Assembly: GCA_018897105.1 (NCBI GenBank)
Contig: JAHILF010000076.1
Span: 1 to 38,504 of the forward strand
DNA length: 38,504 nt
From: Pseudomonadota bacterium
GTDB lineage: Bacteria; Desulfobacterota; Desulfobulbia; Desulfobulbales; SURF-16
Direction of reading: 5' to 3'
Shown here: positions 27,918 through 35,286 of the stretch, piece after piece
How positions within the stretch are numbered: position 1 is the first letter of the stretch
How the letters are laid out: each line of letters opens with the position of its first letter
Translations under genes and position numbers: made by a program
Notes under the pieces: generated by a model
What the model saw: only the letters and a program-made list of their open reading frames with translations
Databases searched by the model: none
Told to the model about the DNA's origin: nothing

Positions 27918-29237
27918 TCAGTCGAGGAAAAACTTCAGTTTATCCCGCCTGCTGGAGTGGCGTAAGCGATTCAATGCCTTTTTTTCGATCTGTCGGATAC
28001 GTTCCCTGGAAACATTAAACCGTTTGCCGATTTCTTCGAGGGTGTATTCAGCATCTTCGCCGATACCAAAACGAAGCCGGATAATTTTCTCTTCCCTGGG
28101 GCTTAAGGTGGCAAGGATATTTTTGACCCTGTCCGACAGTTCGGTGTTTTTCACCGCCTCATAAGGGGAAACAGATTCCTGGTTTTCCAGAAAGTCTCCC
28201 AGGGTGCTGTCATCATCGCCCACCGGGGTTTCCAGCGAGATCGGCTCTCTGGATGCTTCGAGGATGGCAAGGATCTTATCCATGGGTAACCCGGTTTTTT
28301 CGGAAATTTCCACCGGGGTGGGTTCGCGGCCGAGTTCTTTGAGCAGGGAATAGAAGGCCTTGAAAAACTGGCTGCGCAGCTCCAGAAAATGAACCGGCAG
28401 GCGAATGGTGCGGGTTTTATCCAGAATCGCTCTGGTGATTGCCTGTCTGATCCACCAGCTGGCATATGTGCTGAATTTGTTGCCTTTTTTGTAGTCAAAA
28501 CGGAAGACGGCCCGCATGAGGCCAAGATTGCCTTCCTGGATGAGATCGGCCAGGCTTAAACCTTGGTGCATATAACGTTTGGCGATGCTGACAACAAGCC
28601 TCAGGTTGGCCTTGATCATGGCGTCCTTGGCGGACTCAATGGAACGGGCGTAAAGTGATATCTTGTTTTCCGCCTGTTGCAACTGCTCGATGTCACGATA
28701 AAGGGAAGCGGCCTCCTGTACTTTCTTGACCATGAAGTTGAGGTGTTGTTTTTTCGGCTTCAAGGTCGGGTCCCGTTTTTCCCAGAGGGATATGCGGTCC
28801 GTCAGTATTTTGATTTCCACAACGCCTGATTCATCGCTATGGATCGTTTTGATGATGGCATCAAAACCTTCCCTGATGATTTTGCTGTACTTTTCCTCCT
28901 CTTCCGGAGTGAGGAGGTCAAAACGACCCATTTCGCGCAGATAAGTGGTGGTGGTTTCTTCCGCCTCCTGGAGTTCGTCCTTGGTTATCGCAGACTTGCC
29001 CCCCGCTTTTCTGTCGTCAGCGTCTTCTTCCTGCCATTCTTTGTTATCAATCCGTTTGCCTTTGCCAAGTTCCGGACGACTGGCAACGTCAATTTCGTTT
29101 TGATCTAAAAAGGCAAAAATTTCATCGATATAGCTGGCGTCTGTATCTTCCGGAATAAGGTCGTTAAGCGTGTCAATGCTGATGCAACCTTTTTCCTTTC
29201 CAGCTTTCAGTATTCTGTCTTTGATATCGACATGCAC
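27918..29237 (-). CDS. RpoD-like sigma-70 factor with divergent region 3
   Basis: A 439-residue sigma factor. Residues 5-52 resemble region 1.1 (ILKAGKEKGCISIDTLNDLI), a mark of primary sigmas. Region 1.2 is at 97-123 (TYLREMGRFDLLTPEEEEKY). Region 2 spans about 205-285 and includes NLRLVVSIAK, DLIQEGNLGLMRAV and STYASWWIRQAITRAI. Region 4.2 (about 395-425) has LEEIGKRFNVSRERIRQIE. Where primary sigmas have PVHMIETINK, this protein has PVHFLELRSQFFKAF, and it lacks a large insert between regions 1.2 and 2.1. It may therefore be a second RpoD-like factor rather than the housekeeping one, which usually sits with dnaG. The start is GTG, with GGGAG about 11 nt upstream. Confidence 0.88.
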   Translation of the reverse strand: MHVDIKDRILKAGKEKGCISIDTLNDLIPEDTDASYIDEIFAFLDQNEIDVASRPELGKGKRIDNKEWQEEDADDRKAGGKSAITKDELQEAEETTTTYLREMGRFDLLTPEEEEKYSKIIREGFDAIIKTIHSDESGVVEIKILTDRISLWEKRDPTLKPKKQHLNFMVKKVQEAASLYRDIEQLQQAENKISLYARSIESAKDAMIKANLRLVVSIAKRYMHQGLSLADLIQEGNLGLMRAVFRFDYKKGNKFSTYASWWIRQAITRAILDKTRTIRLPVHFLELRSQFFKAFYSLLKELGREPTPVEISEKTGLPMDKILAILEASREPISLETPVGDDDSTLGDFLENQESVSPYEAVKNTELSDRVKNILATLSPREEKIIRLRFGIGEDAEYTLEEIGKRFNVSRERIRQIEKKALNRLRHSSRRDKLKFFLD

Positions 29238-29342
29238 TGATTTTTGTCTCCCGACTCGGTTAAGATGTTGCTGATGGATATATGCATAAGAAAAGGTGCA
29301 TCGAAAGCAAAATGGCTGGCTTTCAGAGCACGAAAACTCCCT

Positions 29343-29371
29343 ATCCTATAACAATATTTGCTTTGTTGCAA
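29343..29371 (-). promoter_or_regulatory. Candidate promoter of the sigma factor-comEC unit
   Basis: On the minus strand TTGCAA (29371-29366) and TAGGAT (29348-29343) are 17 bp apart, each matching 4 of 6 consensus bases. It is about 105 bp upstream of the GTG and back to back with the malQ promoter. Confidence 0.35.
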
Positions 29372-29394
29372 TAGAAAAAAGAGAGTTTGGTTTC

Positions 29395-29423
29395 TTGACT
29401 TTGCTGTAACGGTATTTCATAAT
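29395..29423 (+). promoter_or_regulatory. Sigma-70 promoter of malQ
   Basis: TTGACT (29395-29400) and CATAAT (29418-29423) are separated by exactly 17 bp, 5 of 6 consensus matches each. The inferred start near 29430 leaves a leader of about 100 nt before malQ. It is one of the best promoter matches I found in the window. Confidence 0.6.
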
Positions 29424-29532
29424 TTACTTTCTGATAGGAGTGAGGGATAATAAGGAATGTTCCGTTAGAAAAGATATGTAATCATGCTCATTAATATTAG
29501 CAAAAAAAAAGATTCTTTTACAAGGGAGAAAA

Positions 29533-31065
29533 ATGCTACAGCAACGAGCCAGTGGTATTCTTGCCCATCTGTCTTCCCTTCCTGGTCCTTACGGCATAGG
29601 AGATCTTGATTCCGGATACTTTTTCCTGGATTTCCTCGAACAGGCAGGCCAGTCCTATTGGCAGTTTCTGCCTACTGGTATTGTCGATGATGTTTTCGGT
29701 AATTCCCCCTACATGAGCCTTTCGGCATTTGCCGGCAATCCTCTGCTGATAAGCCCGAATCTTCTTCTTGAGAAAGGTCTTCTGCATAGCGAGGATTTAA
29801 TGAGCAAGCCTCACTTTTCCGAATATGCGGTTGATTACTCTGCTGTTAAGGATTTCAAGAACAGGTTGCTGGAAACGAGTTTTCAGAAATTTATAGCCAT
29901 CAAGCTCTTTGATGAGGCATTTGAGCACTTTTGCAGCGAACATACGTCATGGCTTGATGATTTTGCCCTTTTCATGAGTTTGCGGGAAAAGTTCGAATCC
30001 AAGCCCTGGTATGAATGGCCCCGCAAAATTGCAACCCGTGACAAAAAGAGTTTGATCAGGGCGGCAGAGGAGCTTGATGAGCGGTGCCGGTATCATAAAT
30101 TTGTGCAGTTTGTTTTTTTTATGCAGTGGGGGAGAATGCGCCAGGCATCACAGCAGAAAGCAATCAGGCTGATTGGGGATATCCCCATCTATGTAGGTCA
30201 GGACAGCGCTGATGTCTGGGCCAATCAGTCATGTTTCGATCTTGACCAGACCACCCTGCAGCCCCGTCATGTTGCAGGGGTTCCGCCTGATTATTTCAGT
30301 GAAACCGGTCAACGCTGGGGCAATCCTCTCTACCTCTGGGAGATTGGCCGTAAACCGAACAAATCCCTTTATGAGTGGTGGCGGCAGCGGTTTCTGCATC
30401 TCGGCAGAATGGTCGATGTGGTTCGTATCGATCATTTCCGCGGCTTTTCCTCCTACTGGCAGATCCCTGCCAGTGAGGAAACGGCCGTGAACGGCACCTG
30501 GGCCAAAGGCCCCGGTCTGTTCTTTTTCGAGCAGGTAAAGGAGGCCACCGACCAGATAGATATCATTGCCGAAGATCTGGGGGTCATTACCCCGGATGTT
30601 GAAAAATTGCGGGATGATTTAGGTTATCCGGGCATGAAGATTCTGCAGTTTGCCTTTGATTCAGACGAGTTAAACCTCTATCTTCCCCACAATTTCAAAA
30701 CAACAAACTGCGTGGTCTATACCGGCACCCACGACAATGATACCACGGTGGGTTGGTATTTTGACAGTAAGGTTCCCCAGGCAAGTAAAGATCGGGCAAG
30801 GCGTTATGCCAACAGCGACGGGCAGGTGCTATACCGTGATTTTGTGCGCCTGGCCTATTCTTCGGTGGCCGCACTGGCCGTTATTCCATTGCAGGATGTG
30901 CTGGGTTTCGGATCAGACTGTCGGATGAATCGACCCAGTACCCTGGAAGATAACTGGGTGTGGCGATGCGCTTCCCCCTTTCTTTCGCCAGATGTTATTC
31001 ATTATCTGCGGGATGAGGTTCGTTTCTATGGGCGGGAGAAGAGCTGCCCGATAATAAAAGGATGA
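29533..31065 (+). CDS. malQ: 4-alpha-glucanotransferase (amylomaltase) MalQ
   Basis: A 510-residue GH77 enzyme that transfers alpha-1,4-glucan segments in maltodextrin and glycogen turnover. It starts with the family's RASGILAHLSSLPGPYGIGDL; SPYMSLSAFAGNPLLIS follows near 57-73. Catalytic segments are VDVVRIDHFRGF (nucleophile Asp), IIAEDLGVITPDV (acid/base Glu) and YTGTHDNDTTVGW (third Asp). The length is typical of bacterial amylomaltase. AGGGAG precedes the ATG. It overlaps the frame of the downstream flavoprotein gene. Together with the GH57 enzyme at 32394-34976 it points to alpha-glucan storage or recycling. Confidence 0.94.
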   Translation: MLQQRASGILAHLSSLPGPYGIGDLDSGYFFLDFLEQAGQSYWQFLPTGIVDDVFGNSPYMSLSAFAGNPLLISPNLLLEKGLLHSEDLMSKPHFSEYAVDYSAVKDFKNRLLETSFQKFIAIKLFDEAFEHFCSEHTSWLDDFALFMSLREKFESKPWYEWPRKIATRDKKSLIRAAEELDERCRYHKFVQFVFFMQWGRMRQASQQKAIRLIGDIPIYVGQDSADVWANQSCFDLDQTTLQPRHVAGVPPDYFSETGQRWGNPLYLWEIGRKPNKSLYEWWRQRFLHLGRMVDVVRIDHFRGFSSYWQIPASEETAVNGTWAKGPGLFFFEQVKEATDQIDIIAEDLGVITPDVEKLRDDLGYPGMKILQFAFDSDELNLYLPHNFKTTNCVVYTGTHDNDTTVGWYFDSKVPQASKDRARRYANSDGQVLYRDFVRLAYSSVAALAVIPLQDVLGFGSDCRMNRPSTLEDNWVWRCASPFLSPDVIHYLRDEVRFYGREKSCPIIKG

Positions 31066-31070
31066 ACACG

Positions 31071-31643
31071 ATGAAAGTGCTGGCTTTTAACGGATCGCCC
31101 CGGCGCGGCGGCAACACGCAGGTGTTGCTCTCCGCAGTGGCGCGAGGGGTGGAGTCTGCCGGAGGTGAGATTGAGATCATCCGGTTGGCCGATTTGAGTA
31201 TCTCTGGCTGCCAGAGCTGCGGGGGCTGCGACAAGACAGGAGTTTGTGTTGTCAAAGATGATATGGGGCTGCTGTATGAAAAGATAGATGAGGTAAAAAG
31301 GATCATTCTAGCCTCGCCCATCTACTTCTACGGCGTCACGGCCCAGGCCAAGGCCTTTGTGGACAGGGCTCAGGCCCTTTGGAGCCGCAAATATCTTCTC
31401 AAGAAAAAAGGTGAGTGGCAGGAAGACGCCAGTCGGCTCGGTTTTTTTGTTTCGGTGGCTGCCACTAAAGGAGAAAAGGTTTTTGACGGCGCGGTGTTGA
31501 CGGCAAAATATTTTTATGATGCGATCGGCTTCGGCTATGGCGGGGCGCTTCTGGTTAAAGGCATCGATAAGCGTGGCGAAATGGCAAAGGTTGGTGAGAA
31601 GATAGCTCAGGCGGAAGAGTTCGGTCGACGGATTGTCAGCTGA
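31071..31643 (+). CDS. Iron-sulfur flavoprotein / NADPH-dependent FMN reductase family
   Basis: A 190-residue flavodoxin-fold protein. FNGSPRRGGNTQVL near the N terminus is the FMN phosphate loop. CQSCGGCDKTGVC follows, a compact C-x2-C-x2-C-x5-C pattern like the 4Fe-4S ligands of Isf proteins, and ASPIYFYGVTAQAKAFVDRA near residues 80-100 binds the flavin ring. It likely shuttles electrons in an anaerobic cell; partner unknown. Of two in-frame ATGs, 31071 is preferred because AAAAGG is 9 nt before it; the ATG at 31062 touches that ribosome-binding site and would overlap malQ as ATGA. It is probably cotranscribed with malQ, with no clear metabolic link. Confidence 0.82.
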   Translation: MKVLAFNGSPRRGGNTQVLLSAVARGVESAGGEIEIIRLADLSISGCQSCGGCDKTGVCVVKDDMGLLYEKIDEVKRIILASPIYFYGVTAQAKAFVDRAQALWSRKYLLKKKGEWQEDASRLGFFVSVAATKGEKVFDGAVLTAKYFYDAIGFGYGGALLVKGIDKRGEMAKVGEKIAQAEEFGRRIVS

Positions 31644-31658
31644 GCACGCATATAATTC

Positions 31659-31686
31659 TTGACATTTTCCTGATTTCCGTTACTTT
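31659..31686 (+). promoter_or_regulatory. Promoter of tRNA-Glu
   Basis: A consensus TTGACA at 31659-31664, a 16-bp spacer and TACTTT at 31681-31686 (3 of 6 at -10). The expected start near 31693 is 11 nt before the mature tRNA. Confidence 0.45.
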
Positions 31687-31703
31687 TGGTTTCCATCATT
31701 CAA

Positions 31704-31778
31704 GGCCCCATCGTCTAGCGGTCAGGACGTTGGCCTCTCACGCCGAAAACAGGGGTTCGATTCCCCTTGGGGTCACCA
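31704..31778 (+). tRNA. tRNA-Glu (anticodon CTC)
   Basis: A 75-nt cloverleaf with encoded CCA. Acceptor GGCCCCA pairs with TGGGGTC (one G-T), discriminator A; D arm GTC...GAC; anticodon arm TTGGC-CTCTCAC-GCCGA places CTC at positions 34-36, reading GAG codons; T arm AGGGG-TTCGATT-CCCCT. Overall it resembles bacterial tRNA-Glu. It is followed by a strong terminator and transcribed alone. Confidence 0.95.
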
Positions 31779-31790
31779 CTTGAAATTGTT

Positions 31791-31827
31791 AAGGGAATCA
31801 GCTTATAGCAGCTGATTCCCTTTTTTT
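31791..31827 (+). terminator. Rho-independent terminator of tRNA-Glu
   Basis: A perfect 13-bp stem (AAGGGAATCAGCT at 31791-31803 with AGCTGATTCCCTT at 31810-31822), a 6-nt loop and a run of seven T starting inside the stem. Confidence 0.93.
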
Positions 31828-31861
31828 GTTTCAGACCGGCGCTCTTTTATAAGGGCAAAAG

Positions 31862-31930
31862 ATGACCGGCAGAAAGAAATCATTTGCCACCGAAGACCCA
31901 TGGGATAAGGCTTCAGCCGTAATGCAATGA
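31862..31930 (+). CDS. Possible 22-codon small ORF before the DUF2721 gene
   Basis: ATG at 31862 to TGA at 31928 encodes a 22-residue peptide starting MTGRKKSFATEDPWDKA. AAGGG lies 6 nt before the ATG, better than many larger genes here, and the stop is 7 nt before the DUF2721 start, so translation could couple. It has no run of one amino acid and no membrane segment, and I do not recognise it. It could equally be chance. Confidence 0.3.
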   Translation: MTGRKKSFATEDPWDKASAVMQ

Positions 31931-31937
31931 GGAAAAT

Positions 31938-32366
31938 ATGAATGTTATTTTCAGTGAAACCCTGTCAGCTGCCACCGCCCCGCTTGTGTTTGTTTCAGGC
32001 ATCGGCATTCTGGTTCTGACCATAAACGCGCGCTATATTCAGGCAACCAGCAGAACGAGAGAGTTATATGATCATTCTCTTGCCGGCAATGCACCAGCCT
32101 CGATAAAACAGGAAATCGATCTGCTGGTGTTTCGGTGCAGATTGTTGAAGTATAGCTTTGCTACCCTGGTTTTAAGCACAATCTTGAGCAGCTGCCTGGT
32201 AATGGTGTCTCTTTTTGATAAGTTGCTTGGACTTTCCGTGTCGATGTTTGAAATTTCACTTGTCGGCGGCAGCTGTCTCTTCATCCTGGTGTCGATGATT
32301 CTGCTTTTTGTCGATGTGCTGTTATCGATGAAGGCGACCATGATTCATATCGGCCGTTCTTCCTAG
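31938..32366 (+). CDS. DUF2721-family membrane protein
   Basis: A 142-residue protein with three hydrophobic segments (about 12-28, 72-92 and 104-130) and a charged cytoplasmic loop between the first two (INARYIQATSRTRELYDHSL, then KQEIDLLVFRCRLLKYS). The order apolar helix, RY-x3-S/T-R-R, long loop, paired helices fits DUF2721, function unknown. GAGGAAA precedes the ATG. Its TAG lies inside one arm of a palindrome whose other arm holds the stop of the convergent GH57 gene. Confidence 0.75.
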   Translation: MNVIFSETLSAATAPLVFVSGIGILVLTINARYIQATSRTRELYDHSLAGNAPASIKQEIDLLVFRCRLLKYSFATLVLSTILSSCLVMVSLFDKLLGLSVSMFEISLVGGSCLFILVSMILLFVDVLLSMKATMIHIGRSS

Positions 32367-32400
32367 GAGAAAGGAGCCAGCCAGTCATTTCTCCTAGGAA
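32360..32400. terminator. Bidirectional hairpin spanning two convergent stop codons
   Basis: TTCCTAGGAGAAA at 32360-32372 is the exact reverse complement of 32388-32400, with a 15-nt loop. The DUF2721 stop (TAG, 32364-32366) and the GH57 stop (TAG on minus, 32394-32396) are the same base positions in the two arms. No T tract follows on either side, so it may be an mRNA 3' stabiliser as much as a terminator. Confidence 0.65.
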
Positions 32401-34976
32401 GTTGCCGCAATGCGGGAAGACGATTCTGATTTGGTTTTCCCGTCCTGTGCAGGCAGGAGCAGCGCCACTTTTTTTTGCACTGTGTCCCTGTTGGCAATCA
32501 CATCATCGACATTGATAAACAGTCCGTCGCCAAGGCGCATGAACTCCTCAAGCCATTTGACTGCTTCACGGTCACCGCTGTCAGAAAGTTCCTTTTTTGC
32601 CGAATAGCTGGAGTGCAGCAGGTCGAAATAGGTATTCTGAGTCTGCCAGAGGTTTACCTGTACAGGAAAAAGATAGAGCATCGACACTTTTCCATTCATG
32701 TGCGCCAGGTTGTTGGTTGTCGGGGCATTCTTGATTGTAGTCATTTCCTTCTCGATAAGGGTCCGCAGTGTTCGCTCAAGCCATTCATTGTCCAGGGAGA
32801 TGTGCCACCGGTTAATTTCATCAAGCAGCAGGCGGATGGTCTCATGGGTTGATTTCTGGCTTTTGAGGGCATTGACCAGTTTTCTTTTCAGGGTAACCTC
32901 AGCGGCAATGATAAACGGCGTTGGTATGCTGTGGCCGCATTCTTCGAGCAGCACGGTGAGAAATGAGGTCTTTCTGTAGGCCGCCTCAAGGGTTTCCCCA
33001 ATGTATTCAAGCTCCCCTTCCAGAACGATGTTGAGGAGTTCCTCCTGCTCATCCTTGAAAAGGTCCTTGATGGTATAGCGGCCCGTGCCCAGATATTGGT
33101 CGATTACCTTCAGGGCTGCGCTCGGTCCCTTGGCCTTCAGGTTGGTAAAGAGTGAATCCGTCAGTTCCGTATAGAGGTGATTGGCGGAAGAGTTCCCCCC
33201 GGGCGATGTCCCGCATGAAGCGGTTATATCGGAACAATCCTTGACCGTACAGTAATAATCATGGGGTTCCTGCTGCAGGGCGGCAAAGATAAAGGAGGCC
33301 TCTTCCTCGGTGATGGTGGATCTTGCGTGTAATCTGCCTGTAGCGGCAAGGGTATGCTCATGCCGCTGTTTTTCGTATTCTTTGAGTTCAATGGTGTAAC
33401 AGCCGAGACTGTTTTTCTGTTGATAGTTTTCAAAAAATGAGCTGAGGGAAAAATGGATGGCAACCTCTTTGAGGTGTGATTTGCTGGCAAGGATGAATCG
33501 GCGGTAGATGTCGGCCCCGGTCCCCATGCCGCTGATGTTGCTCTGGGCTTTTGCGAGCCGTTCAATAAAGGCGTCTTCCAGTGATTCCGTTGAACAGCGT
33601 TCGGCCAGTTCAATGGCCCGGGCGGCATATCTGAGCACCTGGGTAGCCTCGATGCCGGACATCTCATCAAAAAACCAGCCGCAGCTCGTATACATCAGCA
33701 TGGCATTCCGCTGCATCTCCAGAAGCTGCAAGGCCCTGGATCGATCCGTATCGCTCAGCGGTTTGCTGCTGCGGGCATGCCTGTGGAGAAAGTCGGTCTT
33801 GGCGGTCTCAGAGCGGGCCATGGTGACCTCGATGTATTCATCCCTTGCCTGCCAAGGATTCTGCAGGAGGGAAGCTGCGCGGCTGCTGTAGATGCGGATC
33901 AGTTCGTGTCTGAGCCAATCAAGGCTTTCCCGTAGTACCTGCCGCCATTTCTGGTTCCAATTGTCATGTCCACCGGCCCGGCATCCGCAATCGGCCCGCC
34001 AACGCTCAACCCCATGTATACAGCTCCAGGAGCTGTTGTCGATAATTTCAACCTCATGGGTTGGCTTGAACAGGGAAAGGTATTCACCGTAATTCGTCAG
34101 GCCGACATCAGGCTTCTTTCTGACCTGTTCCAGTGCGTAGGCAAGCGCCATATCTCCGAACCGGTGGTGGTGGCCATAGGTTTCACCGTCGGTGGCGACA
34201 TTAACCAGCGGCGGATTTTTGCCTGCGGCGGGCAGGGCCTGAAAAAGTCTGTTTTTATAGTTTTCCGCATTCTGCAGAAGACCGCCAAAGGCCAGGTCAT
34301 GGGCAATGGCGCCGTGATAGAAAAAGACGGCAATGACGCCGCCACAGGGAAGACGCACCAGATAGGGCATGGTGGTGTCAATAGACTCGTTGCTGACATC
34401 GCACCAGATAGATGTGGTGAGGGGGCGGATTCTCCTGGCCTGGCGTGGAGCAAGGATAGTAAAGCGAATGCCGTGTTCGCAGAGGATCTCCAGGGTCTCG
34501 AGATCCACCGCGGTTTCCGGCAGCCACATTCCCTCAGGAGCACGGTTGAAATGTTTGCGGAAGGAGTTGATGCCCCAGACGATTTGCGTGATCTTGTCCC
34601 GCCGATTGGCCAGCGGCATGATCATGTGGTTGTATGCCTGGGCGATGGCATTGCCGTGGCCGCCATGTTTTTCCGCGCTTATCCGGTCTGCTCCAATAAT
34701 CTTTTGGTAAATGTCGGTTGCTTCCCGTTCTATCCAGGATAAGAGCGTGGGGCCGAAATTAAAGCTGATATGTTCATAGTTGTTGACGATGCCGGTTATT
34801 CTGCTTCTCTCGTTCAGGATGCGGGAAACGGCGTTGGGTGCGTAACATTCCGCATGCACTCTGGCATTCCAGTCATGATAAGGGGCGGCCGAGTCCTGCA
34901 CTTCGATGCGTTCAAGCCAGGGATTTTCGCGCGGAGGCTGATAGAAATGGCCGTGTATGCAGATATATCCTTTCAT
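32394..34976 (-). CDS. Glycoside hydrolase family 57 protein with DUF3536
   Basis: An 860-residue cytoplasmic enzyme without a signal peptide. HGHFYQPPRENPW at 8-20 is the GH57 first motif; FGPTLLSW follows near 74-81; the nucleophile Glu154 is in GMWLPETAVD; and the acid Asp263 is in ATDGETYGHHH. Residues from about 330 onward are the helical DUF3536 region. GH57 members are alpha-amylases, branching enzymes or 4-alpha-glucanotransferases; the DUF3536 group is uncharacterised, so action on alpha-glucan is inferred from the family and from malQ 1.3 kb away. The ATG has a modest AGGGTG site. Its stop is inside the shared palindrome at 32360-32400. Confidence 0.87.
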   Translation of the reverse strand: MKGYICIHGHFYQPPRENPWLERIEVQDSAAPYHDWNARVHAECYAPNAVSRILNERSRITGIVNNYEHISFNFGPTLLSWIEREATDIYQKIIGADRISAEKHGGHGNAIAQAYNHMIMPLANRRDKITQIVWGINSFRKHFNRAPEGMWLPETAVDLETLEILCEHGIRFTILAPRQARRIRPLTTSIWCDVSNESIDTTMPYLVRLPCGGVIAVFFYHGAIAHDLAFGGLLQNAENYKNRLFQALPAAGKNPPLVNVATDGETYGHHHRFGDMALAYALEQVRKKPDVGLTNYGEYLSLFKPTHEVEIIDNSSWSCIHGVERWRADCGCRAGGHDNWNQKWRQVLRESLDWLRHELIRIYSSRAASLLQNPWQARDEYIEVTMARSETAKTDFLHRHARSSKPLSDTDRSRALQLLEMQRNAMLMYTSCGWFFDEMSGIEATQVLRYAARAIELAERCSTESLEDAFIERLAKAQSNISGMGTGADIYRRFILASKSHLKEVAIHFSLSSFFENYQQKNSLGCYTIELKEYEKQRHEHTLAATGRLHARSTITEEEASFIFAALQQEPHDYYCTVKDCSDITASCGTSPGGNSSANHLYTELTDSLFTNLKAKGPSAALKVIDQYLGTGRYTIKDLFKDEQEELLNIVLEGELEYIGETLEAAYRKTSFLTVLLEECGHSIPTPFIIAAEVTLKRKLVNALKSQKSTHETIRLLLDEINRWHISLDNEWLERTLRTLIEKEMTTIKNAPTTNNLAHMNGKVSMLYLFPVQVNLWQTQNTYFDLLHSSYSAKKELSDSGDREAVKWLEEFMRLGDGLFINVDDVIANRDTVQKKVALLLPAQDGKTKSESSSRIAATS

Positions 34977-35286
34977 GGATCACACCCTGGCAGGTCGGCA
35001 TGGTGCCGGATTGGCATTCCGCGGACAATCGCCTTGAATGCGGGGGAGGAAGTCAGCTCATAACTGATACATATAGTATGGATTTTTTCTTTTTGTCAAG
35101 AAAATTACGCTGGCCCGCCGGTAGGGCTTGTCCTAGTCGGCATAGGCGGAGTTGCTCCCTGTGGGTTACATTTAGGAATTTAGAGGCGTTCGAAGCTGGC
35201 AAAGATGGAATTTCTGGCGAGGAGATATTCCTGCCTGCCGCGAATAGCGCGGCAGGCAGGAATACTTGTTTCACGCCGGTTTGCTG
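34977..35286. repeat. Intergenic region with nested hairpins, possible repeat element
   Basis: 310 bp without a gene. The right part holds two hairpins: GCCG-TAGG with CCTA-CGGC at 35117-35141, and a perfect 17-bp stem (35226-35242 with 35248-35264, AATAG loop). AGGAAT words near 35173 are complementary to ATTCCT near 35227. The 17-bp stem follows the stop of the 588-residue gene by about 22 bp on its strand and may terminate it, although the T tract is poor. The left part, next to the GH57 start, presumably contains its promoter; I see no clear boxes. Confidence 0.5.

Noticed and set aside
31704-31778. tRNA-Glu as an integration site of a genomic island
   Set aside because: No integrase gene and no repeated tRNA 3' end were seen nearby; the genes on both sides look chromosomal.
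35053-35274. 73-codon minus-strand frame in the GH57 to secreted-protein spacer
   Set aside because: It covers the hairpin element, including the perfect 17-bp stem, and has no ribosome-binding site; its residues reflect the repeat.
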